The position numbers and the translations under genes are program-made. A stretch of 64,000 bases of DNA from an uncultured Bermanella sp. (GTDB lineage: Bacteria > Pseudomonadota > Gammaproteobacteria > Pseudomonadales > Oceanobacteraceae): contig CAJXRF010000002.1 in assembly GCA_913058575.1 (NCBI GenBank), positions 82,318 through 146,317 on the forward strand, read 5' to 3'. Below, in pieces: positions 16,005 through 25,206 of this stretch; the first letter of the stretch is position 1; every line of letters begins with the position of its first letter. The notes beneath the pieces are model-generated. The model ran no database searches and was not told where the DNA came from. It saw only the letters and a list, made by a program, of their open reading frames with translations.

Positions 16005-18239
16005 TTAAAACTGATATTTGGCGCCAATATTGATCGAGCGAGGCTTACCAGGCCGGAAACCATAAGGCTTAGCCGATACTACGTACTCGTTACCCAAGGC
16101 ATTATCCAAGGTGCCATAGAGCTTCAAGCTTGGGTGTATTTGATAATTGGCCGATAAATCGATAACGGTATAAGTATCTATTCGATCTTGCGAAGCTATG
16201 TTGCCCTGCCCTGGAACATTGCGCATTTCACTTTGGTACAAGGCCGAGGCGTTGGCCGCCCATTTTCCCTTGGCCACCCCTAATTGGAGGTTGAGCCTAT
16301 GTTCTGGTAGGTAGCCTATTTCATAGCCTTCTTTAATATCTAAGCCAGCTTCACCAAACGCACCGCTTTCATCTGTGAAATCTTCGCCAAATTCACCATG
16401 GCTAAAGGTGTAGGTAACACTCATGGGCAATTCAAAGGCCTGCCATTCAATTTCATCTTTCCAGCTAGCCTCAACACCATAAACCAGCGCACTGCCGGCA
16501 TTAATTTGCTCTCCGGCCGTCGCGCCATCACAACTATTCGCCACACTGCAAGTACCGCTAAACTGGCTATAATCGTTTACAAAAGCAATCACTTCAGTCT
16601 GCCCAAAACCAGAATAGCGAGCACCAAACTCATAGTTGGTACTCTCCTCTGGCTCAATATCTCCGCTTCCATTAGGCGTGGCAGCCGTAAAACCTTTATA
16701 GATCCCCGCTAACAGTCCTAAACTTGGCGTGATTTGCGAATACACCCCAGCCCCTGGCAAAGTAATAGATTGGCTTAATTCTTCTTTTTGAGTCTGCACT
16801 CCGGTGAAGTTACCAAAAGTCGTTTTGGTAGACTCTATGGTTTCATGGCGCACGCCTAGTGTTAGTGTGGTGTTATCTAAGGTAATTTCATCCTGAATGT
16901 ACAAAGCCAAAGCCTGTGCCTCATCTTTATTTTCGACTGTGGTTACAAAGCTCCCATCAACCGCTATTAACTCTCCGCCTACCTGCATCGCATAATTCTG
17001 CTCGGTATGATGACGCTCAACTTCATCCTGATGATACCTAACGCCTACTTCTAAGTTATGCGTTAAGCCCACAAAGAATTGTTCGCTATTAATTCGAGTT
17101 TGCAGCCCTTGTGAAATAAATTTTCGGCCGTTATTTCCAATTTGTAGCTCAGTGGCACTGTCACTAGCAGCGCTTCCTGTAAGCACATTGTAATAAGCGT
17201 CATAAGTACTAGGGTCAGCGAGAACATCTTGCAAGGTCACACCAGAATTAAAAGCATTAACCTTAAACCAGTCACGATCAAAATCATTTCGATAAACATC
17301 TGATGTTACCGTCATATCGTTCAATTCCATTGAATGAGTGAATTGGAATTGCAGATGTTGCCATTCACTTTTATCTAATTGAGAAGCCGAGTAACGTCGA
17401 TTAGGGTCACTATTAAAATCATCTTCCGTTAGCCCTAAATACGTTTCATCTGATTCTTCATCGGCATAACCTAATTTTAATAAAAATGAGTGGCTCACTT
17501 CACCAAACACTTGCCAGCTGGTTTTCAGGTTTACGTCATTGCGTACAAAACCCGTGTCGCCACCTCCATCTAAATCTTTAAAGCCATCCGCGCTGACCCT
17601 TAGCCCTTCTATTACATAAGCGGCATCACCCACCTGCTCGCCATAATAGGCGTTATAACGCTGAAAATTATCGCTGCCGTATTGAACGTCTAACTCCCCT
17701 TGCGGTGCATAAGGCATGGCTCGGCTCACCATATTAATGGCACCACCCACCGTCGCTGGACCATATTGAATCGTGGACGGTCCTTTAAATACTTCTACGG
17801 CACTCATGCGGGAAATATTGGGAAAGTAATACGCGGCTGGCGCTGAATAAGGTGCCGGCCCTGATAAAATCCCATCTTCCATTATGGTAATTTTTTTACT
17901 GCGCTCAGGAGATGTGCCTCGTAAACCTATATTAGGACGCAAGCCATAGCCGTCTTCTTCTTGAATATTAACGCCCGGCACAGCGTTCAGCACTCGGTTA
18001 ATGTCGGTGTATTCGAATTTATCCAAAGCCACCTCATCAATTAATGTGGCAGAACCAGGTTTTAGTAAAACCTCATCTTGCCCACCGGTAATAAAAACTT
18101 GTTCAAGGGTGACACCCTCATTAGAGACTACTTCAGAGGTGGTTTGCCCATAAACTGAAAAAGGCAGAACAAGAGAAATGGATACCGCTAACCATTTAGG
18201 CAGAGGATCAAAAAACGAAATCGGTGCGAAATTAAACAC
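16005..18239 (-). CDS. TonB-dependent outer membrane receptor (FecA-like)
   Basis: 744 residues. An N-terminal signal (ending VYGQ) precedes a TonB-box-like region and a plug domain (NRVLNAVPGVNIQEEDGYGLRPNIGLRG, cited by its ends) with EVFKGPSTIQYGPATVGGAINM, then a 22-strand-type barrel ending in an aromatic residue (GAKYQF). Plug features resemble Fe(III)-dicitrate-type receptors, but the ligand is not certain. It lies downstream of the di-haem peroxidase gene on the same strand, 80 bases apart, next to imelysin genes. This supports iron import and probable Fur control. Confidence 0.88.
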   Translation of the reverse strand: MFNFAPISFFDPLPKWLAVSISLVLPFSVYGQTTSEVVSNEGVTLEQVFITGGQDEVLLKPGSATLIDEVALDKFEYTDINRVLNAVPGVNIQEEDGYGLRPNIGLRGTSPERSKKITIMEDGILSGPAPYSAPAAYYFPNISRMSAVEVFKGPSTIQYGPATVGGAINMVSRAMPYAPQGELDVQYGSDNFQRYNAYYGEQVGDAAYVIEGLRVSADGFKDLDGGGDTGFVRNDVNLKTSWQVFGEVSHSFLLKLGYADEESDETYLGLTEDDFNSDPNRRYSASQLDKSEWQHLQFQFTHSMELNDMTVTSDVYRNDFDRDWFKVNAFNSGVTLQDVLADPSTYDAYYNVLTGSAASDSATELQIGNNGRKFISQGLQTRINSEQFFVGLTHNLEVGVRYHQDEVERHHTEQNYAMQVGGELIAVDGSFVTTVENKDEAQALALYIQDEITLDNTTLTLGVRHETIESTKTTFGNFTGVQTQKEELSQSITLPGAGVYSQITPSLGLLAGIYKGFTAATPNGSGDIEPEESTNYEFGARYSGFGQTEVIAFVNDYSQFSGTCSVANSCDGATAGEQINAGSALVYGVEASWKDEIEWQAFELPMSVTYTFSHGEFGEDFTDESGAFGEAGLDIKEGYEIGYLPEHRLNLQLGVAKGKWAANASALYQSEMRNVPGQGNIASQDRIDTYTVIDLSANYQIHPSLKLYGTLDNALGNEYVVSAKPYGFRPGKPRSINIGAKYQF

Positions 18240-18319
18240 TGCATGGCTCCGGTAATTCTATGAAATGATGACAAAACAGAAAAATTAAAACGCGCAATTA
18301 TTCTGCGCGCACTCTATTT

Positions 18320-19564
18320 TTAAATACCGCAAGATTCAACTTTTTCTTGATCAAGTAAATGTTCATATCGAGCATCCGTTAAAGTCATCAAGAAACAAAC
18401 TAGGGCTTGGACTTCACTCTCATCTAAAGTTATATGATTAGCCCCCAGTAATTCTGTCTCGATATTTTCATCAATTTCAGGCACCTGCCAAGCAAGTTGT
18501 GTTTCTGGGTTTACGCTGGAGTCTGGCATGTCATTGGCTCGCAATTTAGCGTGCTCATAAAACTCAATAACGGTTTCCAATTCGTTAAATACACCGTTAT
18601 GCATATAAGGCGCTGTCACAGCGACATTGCGTAATGTTGGCACTTTAAATTTTCCCTTTTCAGAATCATCTACCACCAACGGATTTTGCAATAGCCCAGT
18701 ATCTAATTGGTCAACACCATTAATTGCACGAAGCGCTGTATTTTCAGGCACACCGATATTATGAAACTCAAAGCTGGTAAATAGCTCTGTCTTAGATGAA
18801 TCTGCTTCTAGCTGATGGCAAGACGCACAGGTTAAATCAGAAGAGAAAAAACGTGTTTTTCCAATGCTGGCTTTGCTAATGATTGAGTATTCGTAATCAC
18901 CTGTTAGTGAAAGGTCATACTTTGAATCGAATGGTGATAATTCAGCTGTTTTTTCAAACTCCCCAATACTTTCACTCATTGCCTCGTAGGCATTTTCAGT
19001 ATCGTTAAAAATATCGGAGCCATAGATCAATTCAAACGCCGCAACATAATCATTATTTTCTTTAAGACGATCAACCACACTGGATTTGTCTGGCATGCCC
19101 ATTTCTAAAGGGTTGGTTGGCGGCCCACCGGCCTGTCCGGCTAAGCTTGATTCCCTGCCATCCCAGAATTGCCCACCCAAAAACCCTTCATATGCGCCGA
19201 TACCATTTTGTCTCTGCCTTATTACTCGTTCACGGGTACCCTCATGAAATTCCGGACTAAACGCCGCATATGCTGCCGTTGGTGCATTTCTATCACCAAT
19301 AGATGATCCGTTATCTCCTAAAGATGCTGCGGAAGTTTGACCCGCAATACTCGCATCATTTGTTCTGTCATCTACAAAGCCTTGATCAGGGTTATGGCAG
19401 GTAGCACAAGACTGACTTCGATTAAAAGATAAATTAACATCAGAGAACAAAGCCTCCCCTAAGCTTGGCTTAGTTTCAAACTTAACCCCATCTGAAGAGC
19501 CACTTCCGCAACCGACCAATAGAGTGGTTAATGCTAAACCAATCAAAACTTTTTTAACTGCCAT
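18320..19564 (-). CDS. Di-haem cytochrome c peroxidase/MauG-family lipoprotein
   Basis: 414 residues. The lipobox LLVGC (near residue 19) predicts a lipid anchor. Two haem c motifs are visible: CATCH (in SQSCATCHNPDQGF) and CASCH (in LTCASCHQLEAD). The order and the intervening sequence fit the CCP/MauG superfamily. It may oxidise a periplasmic donor or iron. It is the first gene of a minus-strand unit with the TonB receptor and shares the Fur-box intergenic region with the imelysin operon. It is longer than classical CcpA-type enzymes. Confidence 0.9.
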   Translation of the reverse strand: MAVKKVLIGLALTTLLVGCGSGSSDGVKFETKPSLGEALFSDVNLSFNRSQSCATCHNPDQGFVDDRTNDASIAGQTSAASLGDNGSSIGDRNAPTAAYAAFSPEFHEGTRERVIRQRQNGIGAYEGFLGGQFWDGRESSLAGQAGGPPTNPLEMGMPDKSSVVDRLKENNDYVAAFELIYGSDIFNDTENAYEAMSESIGEFEKTAELSPFDSKYDLSLTGDYEYSIISKASIGKTRFFSSDLTCASCHQLEADSSKTELFTSFEFHNIGVPENTALRAINGVDQLDTGLLQNPLVVDDSEKGKFKVPTLRNVAVTAPYMHNGVFNELETVIEFYEHAKLRANDMPDSSVNPETQLAWQVPEIDENIETELLGANHITLDESEVQALVCFLMTLTDARYEHLLDQEKVESCGI

Positions 19565-19660
19565 ACTTCATGCCATCAAAATTACGCCAAAATGCTGAGG
19601 CAATACTACTACAGTTTGTCAGGGTTTAAAATGAGAATAATTCACAATACAATTCATGGT

Positions 19661-19675
19661 TGCCAATCATTATCA
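19661..19675. promoter_or_regulatory. Fur box between the two iron units
   Basis: TGCCAATCATTATCA matches the 7-1-7 Fur consensus TGATAAT-N-ATTATCA at 12 of 14 positions. It lies between the divergent peroxidase gene (start 19564) and imelysin gene (start 19777), so it could repress both units when iron is plentiful. Confidence 0.72.
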
Positions 19676-19776
19676 TTTGCAATACCATCCTCAGCCATAA
19701 TTCGTAGCGCAGAAACACTTCAGCCCAAACTCTAGTGGCCCTGCCTTTAAAACCTGATTTATTTAAGGAAATTTTC

Positions 19777-21273
19777 ATGAAAATGCTTAAATTAGCTGCC
19801 TTTGTTGCAAGCGCCTCCATGTTAATGGCTTGCGGTAGCAGCAGTGACAACGACGAAACACCGTACGTGGCGCCTGATATCAACATGGAAAAAGCCGCCA
19901 TGGTTTTAGAAACCAATGCTGATATTGCTTACGCGACTTATTCTGATTCCGTTGCAACTGCAGTCGCTCTAAAGGCAGCATTAACTGCTTTTCGCGCTGA
20001 CCCTTCTCAAGAAAAGCTAGACGCGGCTAAATTGGCTTGGTTAGTTTCACGTGAACCTTATGGTCAAACTGAAGTATATCGTTTCCGCAACAGCCCAATT
20101 GACAGCACAGATTACGAAAGTGAAGACGGCCCTGAAGGCGACATCAATGCCTGGCCTCTTGGTGAAGCATTAATCGATTACGTAAAAGTCAATGACACAG
20201 ATTTTGGAACCGGCCAAATTGGTGTTACCGCACACAGCGTTGGCGAAGAAGGTGTATTGCCTGAGAGCATTGATGTCACCAATGCTGTTGGAAACAATAT
20301 TATCGAAACAACTGAAATAGTTATTGATGCAGCGCTATTGGCAAATACAGCCAGTGCCACAGATGAGCACGATGTAATCGCCGGCTATCACGCCATTGAA
20401 TTCTTACTTTGGGGCCAAGATTTAAATAATGATGCAGGCGTAACAAACGCCACTGATCGTGATGAAGCGGTTAAAACTGAAGCGGTTAAAACCGCTGCAG
20501 AACCTGTTAATGCATTTGCAAATGGTGGCCAACGGTCTGTAGATGATTTTCAATACACTACCGTTAACGATAACAGTGTGGGTGATCGTCGCCATCAGTA
20601 CCTTGAAGTAGCCGTTGATAAATTGATTGCCGATCTAACTCAGGTTCAAGAAGGTTGGAGCTCAGAGATCGAGGATAACTACCGCAGTCAGTTCGTCACC
20701 ATTGCCAATGAAGCAGAAGCTAAGCAAAAGTTAACAGAGATTCTGACCGGCATGGGCACTTTATCTGAAGGTGAGTTAGCTGGAGAGCGCATGCAAATCG
20801 CTTTTGTTAATAATTCTCAAGAAGACGAACACTCTTGTTTCTCAGATAACACTCATCGCGATATCTGGTTGGATGCTGAAGGTGTTTCAAACAGCTATAA
20901 CGGTGTTTACGCTGGGTACGATAGCGATTTAGATGGCATTGACGATGTGACCACCAACGCTGTAAATGGATACGGAATTGATGCATACCTTGCTGAAGTA
21001 GGCTTGGAATCCTATGCAACTGAAGCTGAAGAAGCGCTGGCCGAAACAGTAGATAACTATGAAGCTATTGATGCTCTAGCCCGTAATGGCCAACCTTTTG
21101 ATGTGCTAATTATGAGTGCACCCACTGAAGATAGCGCCATTGGTAAAACTATCATCTCTTTAAATAATCAAGCCCAAGCCATTCAAGAAATTGCCACAGC
21201 CTTAGGTTTAGGTGATGTTGTAGACGATGAAGCTTCAGGCTGTAATACCGCCTCAGCTACTACTGGCTGCTAA
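19777..21273 (+). CDS. Imelysin-family (M75/IrpA-like) iron-regulated lipoprotein
   Basis: 498 residues. The lipobox (MLMAC near residue 18) predicts an outer- or inner-membrane lipoprotein. The imelysin signature GxHxxE is present as GYHAIEFLLWGQD. The AAGGAA at 19765-19770 fixes the ATG at 19777; the longer frame to 19735 adds an unrelated leader. Imelysins are periplasmic metal or iron-binding proteins rather than proven peptidases. It starts a plus-strand operon with a di-haem oxidoreductase, DUF1513 and a second imelysin, 13 bases from the next gene. Confidence 0.92.
   Translation: MKMLKLAAFVASASMLMACGSSSDNDETPYVAPDINMEKAAMVLETNADIAYATYSDSVATAVALKAALTAFRADPSQEKLDAAKLAWLVSREPYGQTEVYRFRNSPIDSTDYESEDGPEGDINAWPLGEALIDYVKVNDTDFGTGQIGVTAHSVGEEGVLPESIDVTNAVGNNIIETTEIVIDAALLANTASATDEHDVIAGYHAIEFLLWGQDLNNDAGVTNATDRDEAVKTEAVKTAAEPVNAFANGGQRSVDDFQYTTVNDNSVGDRRHQYLEVAVDKLIADLTQVQEGWSSEIEDNYRSQFVTIANEAEAKQKLTEILTGMGTLSEGELAGERMQIAFVNNSQEDEHSCFSDNTHRDIWLDAEGVSNSYNGVYAGYDSDLDGIDDVTTNAVNGYGIDAYLAEVGLESYATEAEEALAETVDNYEAIDALARNGQPFDVLIMSAPTEDSAIGKTIISLNNQAQAIQEIATALGLGDVVDDEASGCNTASATTGC
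20464..20493 (+). repeat. 15-bp tandem duplication in the imelysin gene
   Basis: GAAGCGGTTAAAACT is repeated once with a single change at the last base, giving the in-frame peptide EAVKTEAVKT. It looks like a recent slippage duplication in a loop. Confidence 0.8.
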
Positions 21274-21286
21274 TACAAAACCTTTT

Positions 21287-22810
21287 ATGACTAAATCAGT
21301 TATACAGAAACCGAGCTTTGCTCGGTTTTCTGCCATCTTATCAAGTGCAATTCTGCTGTTGACAGGCTGCGATGCCTCCACGCCTTCAGAACAAACCAAC
21401 CCCTACTCCAGCGTTAATTTTCCTGTTTATATTGCAGCCGAAAATAATCCCGGAGGCGATACCACGGTTTCAATTAAACCCTTTGCCAGCTTTGAATTAC
21501 CCTCAGCCAACATGGATAGACGACTCAGGCCCGACTTTCATGCAGGTAAAGCCTTGGCGAATCAACCCTGGGTCAAAGCCCCTACCATCACCACCGCTCG
21601 GGATGGATTAGGACCCATTTACAATGCTCGCACCTGCTTAATGTGCCATATAAAAGGAGGTAAAGGCTTCATACCTGCTGATGCTAATACTGCACTCATG
21701 GGCACACTAGTGCGACTCAGTAAGCCTGGCAAAGTCACTGCTGGAAATGTCAAAGCCGGTGTGAATCCACACCCTGTTTATGGCGATCAAATTCAAGGGC
21801 AATCCATCTCATTGGCCCACCAATTACGCCATTCACAAAAACCAGATACGTTAAAGCATGATGTGGCGCCAGAAGCCTATACCTATTTAAATTGGGTCGA
21901 GCACACCTTCACCTACCCTGATTCTTATCAAGTCAATTTACGCAAACCTGAGTTAGAATTTCGAAACTTGGGTTATGGCGCAATAGGTGAAAACACTTTG
22001 TTTAGCTTAAGGGTGGCACCGGCCATTGCAGGCATGGGCTTAATAGAGCTCATTGCCCAAAAGGATATTAACGCTTTAAGCGATGCAAATGATGCCAACC
22101 AAGATGGCATATCAGGGCGAGTGAATTGGGTGTGGGATAACAAATTACAAGCGACGGCACCCGGGCGTTTTGGTTTGAAAAGCAATAAAGCGACTCTGGA
22201 TATGACCGTGGCCGGTGCCTTTGCTAATGACGTGGGCATTACCAGCTCATTGTCGCCATCCCAGCCTTGCACAAAAAAACAAGTCACCTGTCTATCTCAA
22301 CCCAACGGCAACGACAAAAATGAAGTGGAGCTGTCTGATGAGCTACTGGAGCTGGTTGTGAATTTTAACCGTAACCTTGCACCTGTTAATCGACGCAACC
22401 CTAATAATGACATTGTCATGCAAGGTCGCGAGATATTTTACCAAACAGGATGCCAGCAATGCCATAATCCGCAATTTAAAACGCTCCCTAGCACGCTTAA
22501 TCCACACTTAGGTGAACAAATAATTTGGCCTTACAGCGACTTTTTACTGCATGATTTAGGGCCTGATTTAGCCGATAATCGCCCTGACTTTCAAGCTACT
22601 GGCTCTGAATGGCGTACCGCCCCACTATGGGGAGTGGGCATGCTTGAGGCTGTGAATGGCAGCGGTGTTTTACTGCATGACGGTCGTGCTCGCACCATTG
22701 AAGAAGCTATTTTATGGCATGGCGGCGAAGCTCTAAGCGTGAAAAATAAATTTGTTCATTTGCCTAAGCAAAAGCGTGATGCCTTGGTAAAGTTTGTGAA
22801 CTCTTTGTAA
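21287..22810 (+). CDS. Di-haem oxidoreductase (DHOR, DUF1111) lipoprotein
   Basis: 507 residues. The lipobox LLTGC lies near residue 28. Two haem c sites are CLMCH (TCLMCHIKGG) and CQQCH (TGCQQCHNPQFK). The family is annotated as DHOR or putative thiol oxidoreductase and is often found with imelysins. It probably passes electrons in the periplasm, perhaps for iron redox steps. The ATG at 21287 lies 13 bases after the imelysin stop; an upstream start at 21227 would overlap that gene and break the lipobox position. Confidence 0.88.
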   Translation: MTKSVIQKPSFARFSAILSSAILLLTGCDASTPSEQTNPYSSVNFPVYIAAENNPGGDTTVSIKPFASFELPSANMDRRLRPDFHAGKALANQPWVKAPTITTARDGLGPIYNARTCLMCHIKGGKGFIPADANTALMGTLVRLSKPGKVTAGNVKAGVNPHPVYGDQIQGQSISLAHQLRHSQKPDTLKHDVAPEAYTYLNWVEHTFTYPDSYQVNLRKPELEFRNLGYGAIGENTLFSLRVAPAIAGMGLIELIAQKDINALSDANDANQDGISGRVNWVWDNKLQATAPGRFGLKSNKATLDMTVAGAFANDVGITSSLSPSQPCTKKQVTCLSQPNGNDKNEVELSDELLELVVNFNRNLAPVNRRNPNNDIVMQGREIFYQTGCQQCHNPQFKTLPSTLNPHLGEQIIWPYSDFLLHDLGPDLADNRPDFQATGSEWRTAPLWGVGMLEAVNGSGVLLHDGRARTIEEAILWHGGEALSVKNKFVHLPKQKRDALVKFVNSL

Positions 22811-22825
22811 AGTAATCCATATAAA

Positions 22826-23983
22826 ATGACCAACACCACAATCACCTCCCTATCCCGCAGGAAACTATTAAAAACCCTAGCCGTGCTAGGGGTTTCTTTA
22901 CCGGCTGCCAATGCCTTGCTGAGCTTAAACAAGCAAGAATTTGGCGACACAAAAGAGCGGTGGCTGTCGGCGCAAGGTCGTCATAAAGAACAATTCAGCC
23001 TGGGCATGATTAATCCCTATCAAGACCAGACTGAATTGGCATTGTCAAACTTTAGGGGTCATGGCCTTTGTCAAAACCCTCATAAAAAAGAACAAGTAGC
23101 GATGCTCGCCCGACGTCCAGGATTGCAAGGCATCGTCATAGATTTACAAACGGGAAATCCTACCCACGTTTTTCAATGCAGCGAAGATCACCACATGCAG
23201 GGCCATGCTTGTTTTAGCCATGATGGCCAGTATTTATTCAGCAGTGAATCAAATTATAAAACTGGCCAAGGAAAAATTATCGTAAGGGAAACCCAAAACT
23301 TCAAACAAGTTCATGAATTTTCCAGTCACGGCATTGGGCCCCATGAATTGTTAATGATGCCTAATAGTGACCAGCTGGTTATTGCTAACGGCGGGTTACT
23401 GACTCACCCAGATTCCGGCAGAAAAGTGCTTAATTATGCCAACATGCATTCCAGCCTAACTTATATCAATAGCCAAAATGGTGAATTGCTTGATCAACAA
23501 ACATTGACTGAAACTAAAGCCAGTATTCGCCATTTAGATGTAAGCGGTGACGGCATAGTGGCGGTGGCATTGCAGGTGCAGCGGGATGCCTTAAAGCACA
23601 ATAAGCCTATTGAACTGGCAGCATTGCATAAGCCTGGGCAGCCACTTAAAACTTTAACTGCCCCCACTAGCTTACTGTTAAAGCTCAGTGACTACATGGG
23701 CAGTGTGAAAATTAATTCACCACACAAAGTGGCGGCCTTTACCAGCCCCCGTGGCAATCTGGCCATGTTCTGGAATATTGATGACGGTTCATTTAAAAAT
23801 CACCATGGATTTCATGACGTTTGCGGTTTAGCCGTCAGTCAGGATAAAAATTATTTTGTACTCTCCAATTCTGCAGGTAAAATCCGTCGCATTCACGCCA
23901 ACACATTAAAAGAAGACCCAACGATGCGCTTAAGTTTTCCCAACAACAGCTGGGATAATCATATGCTGTCAGTATCTTCTTAA
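22826..23983 (+). CDS. DUF1513 beta-propeller protein with Tat-type signal
   Basis: 385 residues. The N-terminus SLSRRKLLKTLAVLGVSLPA carries a twin-arginine motif, so a folded, possibly cofactor-bearing protein is exported. The rest has repeated beta-propeller features (HACFSHDGQYLF, GIGPHELLMMPN) of the DUF1513 family. The family travels with imelysin and DHOR genes in iron-related clusters, and its biochemical role is unknown. It starts 15 bases after the DHOR gene. Confidence 0.85.
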   Translation: MTNTTITSLSRRKLLKTLAVLGVSLPAANALLSLNKQEFGDTKERWLSAQGRHKEQFSLGMINPYQDQTELALSNFRGHGLCQNPHKKEQVAMLARRPGLQGIVIDLQTGNPTHVFQCSEDHHMQGHACFSHDGQYLFSSESNYKTGQGKIIVRETQNFKQVHEFSSHGIGPHELLMMPNSDQLVIANGGLLTHPDSGRKVLNYANMHSSLTYINSQNGELLDQQTLTETKASIRHLDVSGDGIVAVALQVQRDALKHNKPIELAALHKPGQPLKTLTAPTSLLLKLSDYMGSVKINSPHKVAAFTSPRGNLAMFWNIDDGSFKNHHGFHDVCGLAVSQDKNYFVLSNSAGKIRRIHANTLKEDPTMRLSFPNNSWDNHMLSVSS

Positions 23984-24002
23984 TTCAGGTTTCGTTGTAT
24001 TT

Positions 24003-25112
24003 ATGTTTAAAGCTCCTTTCATGTTTAAAACCCTCGGCCTAGTTTTGGGCGCCCTCATGCTAAGCGCCTGTGGGTCTTCCAGCTCTTCTATCACCAGTAA
24101 TACCAGCGCTGAGCTAGAGATTGCTATTGAGCAAGTAATTGACAACACCATTATGCCGGCCTCTGCGGCTTTCAAAGCACAAGTTCAAGTACTTGATGAT
24201 AGCGCTGAGTTCTTCTGCAGTGATGGCAATATCAACGAAGCCAACTTGCTAACGGTACAGGAGAAATGGGTACAAACTAACGACACTTGGTTTCAATTAT
24301 TGCCCTTCAATTTTGGCCCCATGATTACCAGCGTAGTGATACCCAACTACTATTATATTGATTCGTTTCGAGTAAATGGCGTTGATTCCACAACCATAGT
24401 AAGAGCGGAAATCAATAACTTATTGAGCAGCGTAACCGGCATCAATGATGATCTTTTCACCACAAAAGAATCAAATAAAGTAGGCCTATTAGCCCTCGAA
24501 GTCGCCTTATTTGAAAATGCAGATAGCGGCTCAACCGCCAGCAGTGACATTGTTTCTGAATTTGCAAGCGCGCCTAGAAAATGCCAAGTATTAACTGGTT
24601 ACACGGCCGAACTACTGCGCCGAGCCAACATTATTGATGACGGCTGGATAACCGATTATCGCAGCACAGGCAGCGGCTATCGCGAGCTACTCCTGAGTGG
24701 TGAACTAGAAAATGTCAGTGGGGAAGACGGCAGCGCTGCCACCACCAAAATTGTGCTAGCAGTGCAAAATTATTACGACTACCTTGCCAATCGAAGTGTA
24801 ACCAGTTCAGTAGCCCAACTGTCCAATTCAATTTGGGATTCACTGGGTTTATCAATAGATATCACTCAAGAATTGTTAGAGGGTAAAGCCGACACTAACG
24901 TGAGTTTATTTGACATAATGAACAACACCGATGGCAACACCTTAGATGTGGAGTCCATAAAGGCAAACTTCATAACCATTCATGCAGCAATTGATGAAGC
25001 TAATAGCACCGATCTTCAAGCCGCCGCCAAAGCTCTAGATAATAATTTCAAAGTAGATGTCACCACTGGGTTAGACATTGATGCAGGCCTTAGTTTTGCT
25101 GACGGCGATTAA
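24003..25112 (+). CDS. Second imelysin-family lipoprotein
   Basis: 369 residues. The lipobox LMLSAC predicts a lipoprotein. The imelysin helical domain is recognisable (EKWVQTNDTWFQLLPFNFGP; GLLALEVALF). In place of GxHxxE it has GLLALE, as in the GxPALE form of the smaller imelysin subfamily, so metal ligands differ from the first copy. An alternative ATG at 24021 (MFKTLGL) would also keep the lipobox. It is the last gene of the operon, followed by a strong terminator. Confidence 0.82.
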   Translation: MFKAPFMFKTLGLVLGALMLSACGSSSSSITSNTSAELEIAIEQVIDNTIMPASAAFKAQVQVLDDSAEFFCSDGNINEANLLTVQEKWVQTNDTWFQLLPFNFGPMITSVVIPNYYYIDSFRVNGVDSTTIVRAEINNLLSSVTGINDDLFTTKESNKVGLLALEVALFENADSGSTASSDIVSEFASAPRKCQVLTGYTAELLRRANIIDDGWITDYRSTGSGYRELLLSGELENVSGEDGSAATTKIVLAVQNYYDYLANRSVTSSVAQLSNSIWDSLGLSIDITQELLEGKADTNVSLFDIMNNTDGNTLDVESIKANFITIHAAIDEANSTDLQAAAKALDNNFKVDVTTGLDIDAGLSFADGD

Positions 25113-25155
25113 TTAGCCGAGACTAATTATTCATTCGTTAAGTTATAAAAATAAT

Positions 25156-25188
25156 AAGCCCACCACAAAAGCTGGGCTTTTTGTTTTT
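25156..25188 (+). terminator. Rho-independent terminator of the imelysin operon
   Basis: AAGCCCA (25156-25162) and TGGGCTT (25173-25179) form a stem with a ten-base loop, followed by TTTTTGTTTTT-like sequence. It lies between the convergent imelysin and oxoprolinase genes. Confidence 0.85.
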
Positions 25189-25206
25189 ATAAACCACCCT
25201 CATATG

